64,000 nt of DNA, taken from NCBI GenBank assembly GCA_009733575.1, contig ML769506.1:123610-187609 (forward strand), in the 5' to 3' direction. Positions 44,177-53,377 of the stretch are shown in pieces. Under the pieces are notes generated by a model, which was given only the letters and a program-made list of their open reading frames with translations, did not search any database and had not been told where the DNA came from. The translations under genes were made by a program, and so were the position numbers. Within the stretch, counting starts at the first letter, position 1; each line of letters begins with the position of its first letter. This DNA comes from Gymnopus androsaceus JB14 (taxonomy: Eukaryota > Basidiomycota > Agaricomycetes > Agaricales > Omphalotaceae).

Positions 44177-44961
44177 ATGGTTCGCGTATCTGTCCTTGTG
44201 AGTAGCGGGTTTACTTTATTTTGGAACTGAGCTCACTGTTTTATAGAACGACTGCCTCGTGTGTACAACTCTTGTTTCAATGTCCCCAGTCCTCTAAATC
44301 ACGTCCAGAACAACATCGTCAACGCCGAGCGCCGTGGCAAGCGTCAGGTTCTCATCAGACCTTCTTCCAAGGTCGTTGTAAAATTCTTGAGTGTCATGCA
44401 GAGACACGGTGAGTTCGAGTACCTTGCTCTTTTCTTTCCAACCCTCGAAGTGATAACTACGATTGACGAGGTCTCGCTTCCACCCGCCCCTCGTTTTAAC
44501 GCTTCGAAATATCAATACAGTCCCACACAAACCATACAACGCGTCTCTTGCTTTTTTTCACAAGAGTCGGGTTCACAGTGGGACCACATCTTTTTCTTTT
44601 CTTATCTTGGATATTGACGCAGTACTGATTCCTCATGTTTTCAAGGTTACATTGGTGAATTCGAAATCATCGATGACCACCGTGCTGGTAAAATCGTCAT
44701 CCAGTTGAACGGTCGCCTCAACAAGACTGGTGTCATCTCTCCTCGTTTCAACGTTCAGGTTACTCAGATCGAGTCTTGGGTCAACTTGTTGCTTCCTTCT
44801 CGTGGTTTCGGAATTATCATCTTGGTGCGCTTCATTTTCTGGTTTGTACTACGAATGATTATTGATTCTCCGTTTCGCAGACTACCTCCTCTGGTATTCT
44901 CGACCACGAAGAGGCTCGTCGTAAGAACGTTGGAGGAAAGATCCTTGGCTACGTATACTAG
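44177..44961 (+). CDS. rps22: 40S ribosomal protein S22 (uS8/S15a)
   Basis: Small-subunit protein of about 130 residues, intact. Exon 1 gives MVRVSVL. Exon 2 is a 12-nt microexon (44247-44258, NDCL). Exon 3 gives [20 protein letters not shown] and ends FLSVMQRHG. Exon 4 gives [40 protein letters not shown] and GFGIIIL. The last exon gives [20 protein letters not shown] and ILGYVY, stop 44959-44961. Without the microexon the N-terminal helix would lack four residues conserved in the family. Fragments of its 3' half recur at 39.4, 47.8 and 48.5/62.7 kb next to F-box copies. Confidence 0.95.
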
Positions 44962-45108
44962 TTTGCTTGTAGCGTTATGTAGTGTATGTTATGCCTATGC
45001 TTCAGTACCACAAAATGATAGCGGCAGCCTGCTCTAAGTAAGCGCGTCAATTTGCGGACCGCTTCTTCATATTCAACTTCCATCTTCAATTTCTTCCAAA
45101 CGAACGTC

Positions 45109-46452
45109 ATGTCCACTTCCAATACCTTTCGCCGCTGTTCTTCTTGCCAGTCCGAAATGGAAACATTCCTTCCAGAGCTCGACCCCGCACATCGAGAAAT
45201 TTACGATGATTTCTGCACGAAAAGTCGCTCCAACGACATCCCGAATTCGGAGGTCGAGCGAGCCCAGTTGCAATCCCTCATCGAGCGTAACAGTAGCGAT
45301 CTTCAGAGATACGACGACGCTATAGCTCGATTGCAGGACCAACGCAACCAGCTGGATAAAATTGTGCAATATCAAAAGTCGTTGATTTCTCCCATCCGAA
45401 AACTTTCACCGGATGTACTGGGAGAAATTTTTGAGCTCGTCACTACCGACCAGTTCATTAATCTTGAAATTTACGGCTCTAAAGCTCGTGGCATTGGTCG
45501 CGTATTTGGATTGACATGGATCTGCTCTTGGTGGCGGAAGCTCATTCTCTCCCGGCCCACTCCATGGTCCCGTATACAGCTCAGGCTGGATGATCTCAAT
45601 GCTATAAATACTTCCCAGTTCATAAACATGATGGAGGAAGTCCTTCTGCGCTCTGGGACTACTCCTCTGTGTCTTAAACTGACGCGCGATGACGAGTCTT
45701 ACTTCTCCGAGTTTCAGCTCAGTGTCCTAGATACTCTCGCAGGAAATACGATGTACCGATGTAAGGATTTGGAAATCCGGCTGAATAGCTTTTCACAGCT
45801 AGATAAGCTCCTGAGCTTGCTAGCATCAGGCACCCACTTCGAGCTTATGAAGCTTTCTATCGTTATCTGGGACACTTATCGCTTGGAAACCAAACCATCT
45901 AGATTCCTCGAGCATCTATCACTTAATTTCCCTCGTCTACAGACCTTGAAGACTCCGTTTCTCCGTCTAACGGATCCGATAGACCTCGCGAACCTAACAA
46001 TCCTGCAAATTCATGTCAAAATTTTCGGTGGCTACATGAGAGGCCTACTCGAAAGATGCCCTCTGTTGCAAGGCCTATGGGTATCTTCATTTCGTTCCCA
46101 AAATGACACACCACCCTCTCTCGCCTCTGTCTGTCACACTCATCTAACGAGTCTGACCGTCGACTACAGAGACAAGCAGTTTCCCGATGGAGTCTGGGAC
46201 TATGTTCAGCTCCCTAATCTGACTTTTCTTTCAGTTTATAGTAATGTTCCGGATGCATTCTTTGAAACGAGAAACTCATTCAACGAACTGAAAACGATGT
46301 TAAAATACTCTCGCTGCATGTTGCAGAATGTTGACTTTTTGTTCGTTCCAGATACTGCCGTGTCGTTGTTTTTCCAAGACGTACCTGTTAGTCCAGAATG
46401 TAGAGTTGAAGTTGATGAAATTCCTTACCAAGTACCTTTTCATTCATCCTAG
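45109..46452 (+). CDS. F-box-like/LRR protein, family copy 3 (intact)
   Basis: Intact single-exon gene of 447 residues, about 150 bp after rps22 on the same strand. The start MSTSNTFRRCSSCQSEMETF is chosen by agreement with the other copies; the open frame extends upstream to 45052. A CSSC pair near the N-terminus is followed by a coiled coil (RAQLQSLIERNSSDLQRYDD, about residues 45-80) and the F-box-like motif SPIRKLSPDVLGEIFELVTT (about 90-115). Then come SWWRKLILSRPTPWSRIQL and leucine-rich repeats to QVPFHSS. Such proteins are expanded in Agaricomycetes and probably act as SCF substrate adaptors; the target is unknown. Confidence 0.88.
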   Translation: MSTSNTFRRCSSCQSEMETFLPELDPAHREIYDDFCTKSRSNDIPNSEVERAQLQSLIERNSSDLQRYDDAIARLQDQRNQLDKIVQYQKSLISPIRKLSPDVLGEIFELVTTDQFINLEIYGSKARGIGRVFGLTWICSWWRKLILSRPTPWSRIQLRLDDLNAINTSQFINMMEEVLLRSGTTPLCLKLTRDDESYFSEFQLSVLDTLAGNTMYRCKDLEIRLNSFSQLDKLLSLLASGTHFELMKLSIVIWDTYRLETKPSRFLEHLSLNFPRLQTLKTPFLRLTDPIDLANLTILQIHVKIFGGYMRGLLERCPLLQGLWVSSFRSQNDTPPSLASVCHTHLTSLTVDYRDKQFPDGVWDYVQLPNLTFLSVYSNVPDAFFETRNSFNELKTMLKYSRCMLQNVDFLFVPDTAVSLFFQDVPVSPECRVEVDEIPYQVPFHSS

Positions 46453-46784
46453 ATTCGTACGTTTTTAATTGTTCTCGACCTTACATATGCACTTTCTATG
46501 TAGCTGCCATCTCGACGCTCGAGGATGAGTTTGATAGAACACTGTTTATAGTCATGCAATTCCTGAAACAGCCTTTCTTTCCTCTCTTTCTTGATCAACA
46601 ACCCCCATATTTTTCGAGCATTTCGATAGCCCTCTGCAATGTCATAATATCTAGCCGAAGGTAGTAGCTGATATGGATCAAGCACCCGCGATCTTTCCTC
46701 CAAAGTCAGATCCCCGAAGCAGAAACCCAGCTGGATATTCTCGAGAGTCAGATATCCGAGCTGACGCGTCAAAGAGATGCACAA
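46449..46784 (-). CDS. Hypothetical ORF convergent with F-box copy 3
   Basis: A 111-codon ORF overlapping the last bases of the F-box gene on the opposite strand. It reads like protein (LGYLTLENIQLGFCFGDLTL, LPSARYYDIAEGYRNARKIW, IKLILERRDGSYI) but I do not recognise it. DNA homologous to it follows F-box copies 1 and 2 (about 37620-37800 and 40120-40176 plus 41158-41320) with stops and shifts. It is therefore an old component of the duplicated unit, perhaps the tail of a once longer gene. Confidence 0.4.
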   Translation of the reverse strand: MCISLTRQLGYLTLENIQLGFCFGDLTLEERSRVLDPYQLLPSARYYDIAEGYRNARKIWGLLIKKERKERLFQELHDYKQCSIKLILERRDGSYIESAYVRSRTIKNVRI

Positions 46785-47544
46785 CGTATGACGTTAGATT
46801 TCACGGAATATTCTGCCCGTTACTTTGATGGCGCGTATTCCATTTACTGTACATCCTACTCTGTCTGCCTACTCTCTGCAGAAATTTCTATAATATATTC
46901 CTACTCTAAATGTCACCTAAATGGCCTTTGTTGGAGGAAATCTCTGGAATGAGGGGTATCCGGTCACTCCCGGCGCCAAAATAAGTATTAAACACTGCGC
47001 GTGTGTCGGCGCGTCGCGGATTGCCCCTACCGGTTGATATTGCAGTGAATATTATGATCGCCAATTGATTGTCAAGTGCATTTCCTGAAGATGGGCCATT
47101 ATAAGTAGTCTTTCGAGCCCTTTTCTAGTTCATGAGTCGCCGCTTAGAGTCGCGCAGGAAGCCCGAAACAATACTATGATCCTGATCGATATTGAGTCCA
47201 AGGTCATCTTATTGGAAGACGCAAAGCCATCCAGGAGCGCTCATGGGCGCTCCATTTCCACTGGCTGATGCCGAAAATACTAACCTCATATTAGTGGAAG
47301 ATATTGGGAAGATAGGTTGCGGAAATTGTTTATAAACTAAACAAATTAGTGTACGTATCCAGTAGAAATACAAGTTTTAGAGTAAGTTCCCAAAATTTGA
47401 GTAGGTTCACAGCGTATGGAGTACGTTTTGATGCGAGAGTAAGTCTGGGAAGTAGGAAATTGAGTAGGAATATAATTCTCCGTGAGAAGTAGCATCATAA
47501 CAACGCGTTGATATTGTGTCGGATCCTCACGCCTATCCGTCGAG
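46785..47544. other. Intergenic with repeated CCTACTC words
   Basis: No gene. CCTACTC/GAGTAGG motifs occur on both halves (about 46855-46915 and 47375-47495) in inverted sense, which could mark the ends of a degenerate element. I could not define TIRs or a target duplication. Confidence 0.3.
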
Positions 47545-47935
47545 TTTCGCAGCGTGAAATCCTTGTTGTTTCCTGTCTCCCTGATGTATCACGATATCAT
47601 TTACTATGCGACCACTACTTCTCGCGTGTGCCACATAGCTTGGAGACATGCTGGGCTATGTACTTATGTCAAAATGAGGGAGTCTAATGGCACCTCTTTT
47701 CTACACGCGTTGACGCGACCTGCAAAGCAATTAACCTCAGTGACGATTGTCTAACCGTAAGACTGGTCATGGTGTCATTTCTCTTCCTTTCAGAGTGAGT
47801 CTTGGCTCGACAGACCACTTCCTCTGGCATTCTCGATCACGAAGATACTCGTCGTAAGAACGCTGGATCCATGAGGAAAGATCCTTGGCTACATTTACTA
47901 GTTTGCTTGTACTAGTTCTCGCGTGTACCACATAG
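47545..47935 (+). repeat. Inverted copy of 39370-39790
   Basis: Same sequence as 39370-39790 on the opposite strand, including AGCGTGAAATCCTTGTTGTT and the rps22 fragment at 47806-47900. Confidence 0.8.
47806..47900 (+). pseudogene. rps22 last-exon fragment, copy 2
   Basis: CGACAGACCACTTCCTCTGG, CTCGATCACGAAGATACTCG and AAGAACGCTGGATCCATGAG match the rps22 last exon, with the shared insertion. It keeps an uninterrupted CAGACC (47811-47816), the empty equivalent of the insertion site of the 14-kb element. Confidence 0.8.
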
Positions 47936-48314
47936 CTTGGAGACATCCCAGTCTTTCCTGGTCTTCGACTCTAGGTTCAACTCTCCAGCCTTAACTAAAG
48001 AAGGCACTCGAGAAGTTTTACCGGAGGGGTTTGGTGCTTGAAAGAGCAGCGGATTGGTTGCTGTCGAATTCGTTTGTTGGATTTTTACAGCTGAACGCAA
48101 TGATTTCCCAGAGTGGAGGTACCTATTGGAACCGTTCGGTCATAAAATCTGAGCTTTGGATTTTGTGGGTCTCCGTCGTTATATCTGCCCTCTTCACAAC
48201 TACCACTTCCTCTATTGAAGCAGTGTCTTTGGAGGCTCACTTTGAGTAACAGTGCACTTAGCTTGTCGTTATTGCCCCAATTGTCATTTAGTAAAGCGCT
48301 TCGGCGGGTCTGGC

Positions 48315-48435
48315 CAGGCCCCCGGAATCTCCTACTGAACCCTGTCCGCCTCGCCGGCTTCAAGTAAGTACGCTATATTTGGGTCCTAAAGTACGCTATT
48401 TCGGACAGGGTTCAGTAGGAGATTCCGGGGGCCTG
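48315..48435. mobile_element. Short palindromic MITE-like element (121 bp)
   Basis: Two perfect 34-bp inverted arms (48315-48348 and 48402-48435) beginning CAGGCCCCCGGAATCTCCTA. The flanks TCTGGC and TCTGAC could be a 6-bp target duplication with one mismatch. The loop has two AAGTACGCTAT words. No coding capacity. Confidence 0.65.
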
Positions 48436-48490
48436 TCTGACCGTTCAGTTGGCCCAAAGTTTGGTCTAAGTTTTTTTAAACAGCTGTCAT

Positions 48491-48589
48491 TCAGGCTACT
48501 CAGATCGAGTCTCGGGGGAATCACTTGGTGCACTTCATTTTCTGTTTCTTACGAATTATTAAGACTGATTCTCCACTTCGTGACAGACC
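48491..48589 (+). pseudogene. rps22 fragment, left of the 14-kb element
   Basis: TCAGGCTACTCAGATCGAGT and GGTGCACTTCATTTTCTG match rps22 exon 4 and the start of its last intron, then ATTCTCCACTTCGTGACAGA matches the intron end. The fragment retains intron sequence, so it was copied as DNA, not through mRNA. It resumes at 62707 after the element. Confidence 0.8.
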
Positions 48590-48615
48590 TATGAGGTCAT
48601 TTTTCACCAAAAATT
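48590..48615 (+). repeat. Left terminal inverted repeat
   Basis: 26-bp end of the 14-kb element, four mismatches against the right end (positions 9, 12, 17 and 23). Confidence 0.9.
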
Positions 48616-48653
48616 ACAACTTTTGATTGATCGGTTTTGATTGCAACTATATA

Positions 48654-48728
48654 CTTCAACTTCGTCAACTTCAACTTTTTGTATATGGTTCTACTTCGAA
48701 TGAAAAGTATTTCAACTTCAACTTCATG
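48654..48728 (+). repeat. Left subterminal TTCAACTT array
   Basis: TTCAACTT or CAACTTCAACTT recurs about five times. The mirror array sits at 62581-62666, suggesting integrase-binding sites. Confidence 0.75.
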
Positions 48729-49168
48729 AGAAATATCCAAGTACCAATAAATTCGACTTCTGCAGAGCCAAGGAAGTGCTGGCTGAGGTACAGGTTCAAC
48801 TATTATGCCTACAGTATTAGTCACCCCTAGAATGACTTTGAACAAGCTTTGATCTAATGTGAGAACAATTCCCCTCAATAGAAACACAATTTCCCCCTGG
48901 TAGAGAAACAATTCCCCCCTTGCTCCAAATGCCCTCATACTTCGCTTTGGAGCCTTGAAACTTTTACTCTAGCAATGCAAGGCTTCAATTGCTATTTAAT
49001 CTTGCCCCGGCGCTATGCTATCGCCTTATAAGGACCTTCAAAATCGAAAATGCGCCACCTACTTTCTCGTCGAATCTCACATTCTTTTACTGCCTTCAGC
49101 ACATATACTCTTACTGTGAGCCAAGATCATCATGTCTATCCTGTTCTCAACTAAAGCAATTTTTAGCA

Positions 49169-52100
49169 ATGGATTCATTGAACCGTGAACATCTTCTCTC
49201 TTTTTTGCAACAAAATCCAACACTTTTGGCCGACCTCATTTCTCCGCAACCGCCGCAACCGTCATCTGCCACTCCTGCTTCTGCTCAGCCAGAAGTCATT
49301 GCTCCGCAGCCTTTACATATGTACTCTGTTCAGCAGAGTACATTTGTTCCTACACAGCATCCCGCTCCTCCCCCTTCTCAACCTGCTGCTGCTCTTCCTC
49401 CTCAGCCCGCTATCGCTCCTCTTTCCCAGCCTGCTACTGCTCCTCCACCTCCTTCCCAGCCTGCCGCCACTCCTCTTCCTCCTCAGCCATTTGCTTATCC
49501 CCTCCTGGTTCCTGCAACCCCATCAGACCTTATTCCAGCTTGAACATGCTTGCAGGTGTAACGGCTCGCCAACCTCAGGCTTCTTCCTCAAGCGGTTTTC
49601 CTGCTCAAACTACTATTGGCAGAGCAAACCAGGAGCGAGTGGAGCATGCAGCTTCATCTGGAGATGGCTCTTCGACCTCTGAGAAGAGAAAGACGAGGAA
49701 GAAGGCAAAACACCCCCCAGCACTTCAAGGAACAGCTATGCCTACTATTAACCATACTCTTGCTACGGCTGAAGATGGGACAGTTGTTGTGAATCTGGAG
49801 GTCCTTGTTTGTTTTGCTATACCTAACATTCTTGATCGAAAGGTATGTTTTCAAACCACAATACAGTCACTAAATGCTAATTTATTAGGAGCTTAACCTT
49901 CCCAATTCGTTTTATCACTATGCAAGGCACATGTTGTCTTTCAAGACACTTCTCCAATCACTCGGTCTTCTCCATATTGTTGACGGTGTGCCTGTTACAA
50001 CTCGAGTCCGCAATCTCATGCAACACCTGGTCCAACTTTGTACCCAGGCTGGCATGCAGTTTCCGACCACACCTGGTAAACGAAGTCTTTTTTCATCTGA
50101 AGCGTTGCTCCCCATCGAGCTTCTCGCGTTCACCAGCAGCGGTCACATCAACAACCAGGCCAAAACTCCAAGGCTTACCACCACCTTTGTCAGTGATACT
50201 ATGACGTTGGCAGACATTGTTTATGACACCGGCCAATTTGCTATTGCTCATCATGTTGTGACAGCTCATAACCGGTTCATGCTTCACTTTGGTATGCTTG
50301 AGCTTGCTTTATGTCTACTTTTTTAGTTGCTGATAAAATTATTATTCAGCCATATGGTCCAACAAGATGATATTCAACATCAATCCTTATGAGTTAGGCT
50401 TAGGCTCTGATGACAGCGTCCGCCCCCACCAATGCCTTGGACTTCGCACCTATGGCCTTCTTAGGAGCGATGTTGATGCTGAACTGGATCTTGGTTATGA
50501 GGCCCTTGATGAAGAAGCCATCAAGAACCATTGTGCTGGCTCGGAATCCTCTGATGAAGAGGTAAATTTCCATTCATATATGCTTTGAAGCCCTCATTTA
50601 TTAATTCTTTCCAGAATGCTATTGTAGCACAGTTACTTGTACCGCAAAGCAGCACAGCTGAGTCGTCAAACGCAGGCAGGTCATCCGCACAGTGAAATGC
50701 TATCTTCTCTCATTGGACTTATTTCAGCTTTTGCATCTTCATCGACGCCCAGTACAGGTAAGTTTTGAATGCGTTTGCTCTCCCATTCTCTAAGCCTTTT
50801 GTCTGATCAATTGATACCAGATGCTGCATCTTCCGAAGTGACTTTGAACACTGTCACCTCAGCTCCCACCGCTTCTGTAGCACCTGATGCTAGTAGGTTA
50901 TTGCATCGTTCAACACATCTACTAGTCTCATTTGATGTCTAGCTACTGGCCTAACAACTCGATCAGCACTGGCAGCGTTGCAAGCGGTAAGCATGAGCAA
51001 CTATTCTCTTTAGGAATTGCAAGCTGATCATACATAGGTCACTGTACCGGTAGCAAAACTTTGGGAATCGCGCTACGTTGGTCCAGCTCCTTTGGATGCT
51101 TTACCTGGATTTTTTGCTTTCGAACGAAAGGACCACATTTTCAACGCAATCTCTGCGCAATACCGTCAAGTTAATGGTGGCCTCGAATGCCCAGGTATTG
51201 AAGTCAGAGGGGCCAACTTGGATGTGCTGGTGGAACAGTTCACAGCCCACATGCGCCATGCAGCACGAAATCAAGACTGGACACCGTTACTTTGTCAAAG
51301 CCAGGTCTTTATGCAGTACGTTAAGTTTTATCTCTCCCGAGTGTCTTACCGTTGATCCGTTTCATATTTCAAAGGGTTACCATCAACCAACAAGGAGAAA
51401 CTGAAGTGGTTTCTTCAGGTCATGGCCTAGAGGTTGAGGTTATGAATTGCATCTTCAAGCATTATCTTGAGGATCGACTCCATGATTTCTGCGTCCCCCT
51501 CATTGACAACTACTATACTTTGGCTACCATACCTCTAATCTCCAACTTTTTGCTTTCCGAAGAGAAGCGTGAAGAGCTTCAACTTTTTGGAGCTGCTGTT
51601 GGTCTGGCTTTGGTTCACGGACAGTTCCCGTCAAAGATCAACCCGCTGTTAATCCTTTGCAGAAGCGACCTCCGAGCCCTGTCCAAAGATTTAGTTCAAG
51701 AACACTTCCCTGCTCTATACCGTACGTTGAAGGCTTGGAATGAGCTTCATTACACAGAGAATAATCTTTCGGAGTTCAGTGCGCATTTTTCACTTATCAC
51801 CAGAACTTCTCGGTACATGCTCTTGCTTATTTTATGAGCAGATCCTTACCTATGCGTTCTCTACAGATGGCTTCCCTTACTCCCCGCTCCGAGCAATTTC
51901 ATCTTTCCCTTGCATGGACAATGCTTCATAATGCAATTATAGGTGCTGTTTCCATTGAACACCCTTACTTTAAGGCATTCTTAGAGGGCCTCAAGCTCCC
52001 CTGTAAGAACTCATTCAATCTATCAGAGGTAAGCTGCTGGAGCTTTCAATCTTTTTGCATCTAACTCGCTATCTTTTGTACTTTAGATTGCACATAGCTA

Positions 52101-52770
52101 TTTGGGAGAAGTCTCTGGGTTCGTTGTGGACTTGATGAGCGCCACCATCAAATCTTTCCAAGATCTACGCTTGATAGTTAGAGAGGATATCAGCGAAGGA
52201 GAGAAGAGGGCTTTGAACGATGCCTTTTCTGCAAGCGGGCCTCAGTATCAGGATGCCTCTTTCAGTGCGCTCTTTCAGGAGTTCCTTGAGGGTGTTGGAG
52301 CACCATCCGCCGGTATGCTTGATGCCGTCAAGGATCGATACGAGCCATCGGTAGCGTCCACCCTTGAAAATTTGAACCAGCCAGCATACCGCATGAAAAT
52401 GTTTTGTTGGGCTGCATCGGGAGCACCCAGAGTGATGCCTGATGAGGACCCTATCAAGGCGAGTGCCTGTTTCCTTCTTCACTTCCTGCTTTAGCTTATT
52501 CTCTCAAAAAAGGTATGCCTTGTGAGCGACGGCGATCCCTTGTATGCTCCTTTGAACCAGCAAGCGGGCGTGCTTGAAAATCAGCTTTTGAGAGGGAATA
52601 TATCCTTCAAGACTTGCTCCCGCTATATGCTAATACCAGTTTCGTATCTTATCAAACTTTTGAGGACACCATACAATGGCGGCTCTGAGTATCGCGATGT
52701 AAAAGCTGCAGTCCATACCTGGCTTCTTACGGAGATCCTTGACGGGATAGGTACATACACCACTCTTTAG
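49169..52770 (+). CDS. HECT-like ubiquitin-ligase-type protein
   Basis: Many-exon gene inside the 14-kb element. The start MDSLNREHLLSFLQQNPTLL is followed by a long Pro/Ala-rich stretch, a basic KRKTRKKAKH patch, and LLQSLGLLHIVDGVPVTTRV. Then come an acidic segment and the C-terminal region. That region reads GLEVEVMNCIFKHYLEDRLH, LFGAAVGLALVHGQFPSKIN and YRTLKAWNELHYTENN, resembling a HECT N-lobe. It ends MKMFCWAASGAPRVMPDEDP, NISFKTCSRYMLIPVSYLIK and WLLTEILDGIGTYTTL, resembling a C-lobe with the Cys of FKTC at the catalytic position. Stop 52768-52770. The join of the Pro-rich exon to the next frame near 49540 is not resolved (intron or shift). HECT assignment rests on motif spacing only. 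Confidence 0.65.
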
Positions 52771-53377
52771 GATAGTTATACCTGTACAACTTCTAATTGC
52801 CAATCTTTTGAATTCACTTTACCTACCTATGCATACATATACCCTTACTATAGGTTTCCTGGCTCCAATAATAATAAGAACTGTTTTATATTTTTACATT
52901 ACGCTTTAATTCAACACATGCAAAAGCTAGCAGCGGTTATGATAATGGTAGTCTCGATGTGTGCAGAGTTGTCCCAAGGTAGTTGCATGGTGAGAGGTAC
53001 CTTAAAGCTATCTTCTGAGAGCGTGCTGAGCTTGGCAATAGCATTGTCAAATAGCTGCACAGCACGGTATGGGTTATTGAAGATTTCATAGTAGAAGATG
53101 GAGAAGTTCAATGTGAGATCTAGGCAGAGACTGAGAGAAGAGCGAAAAAACCAAATCAATTGACAAAATAGCATAGCGGATAATAAAGACATTGTGCAAG
53201 CTGTTGGTACAAAAATCATTTACAATGAATACATTTATTAGGTTGCTCAACCTCAGCATTGCTCAGTTCACCGAACTCGCTACGCTTGTCTGACCCTGCC
53301 GCTACAAGGCGACTACCTTTCCAGTCTCCTGCTACCAAGTCGCTCCAATGTGTAAACTTTTCCAAGTTTACCTGCCA
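52771..53377. other. Intergenic inside the element
   Basis: Convergent 3' flanks of the HECT-like and dioxygenase genes. A 102-codon minus ORF (52911-53219) has hydrophobic patches but no clear identity. Confidence 0.3.
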
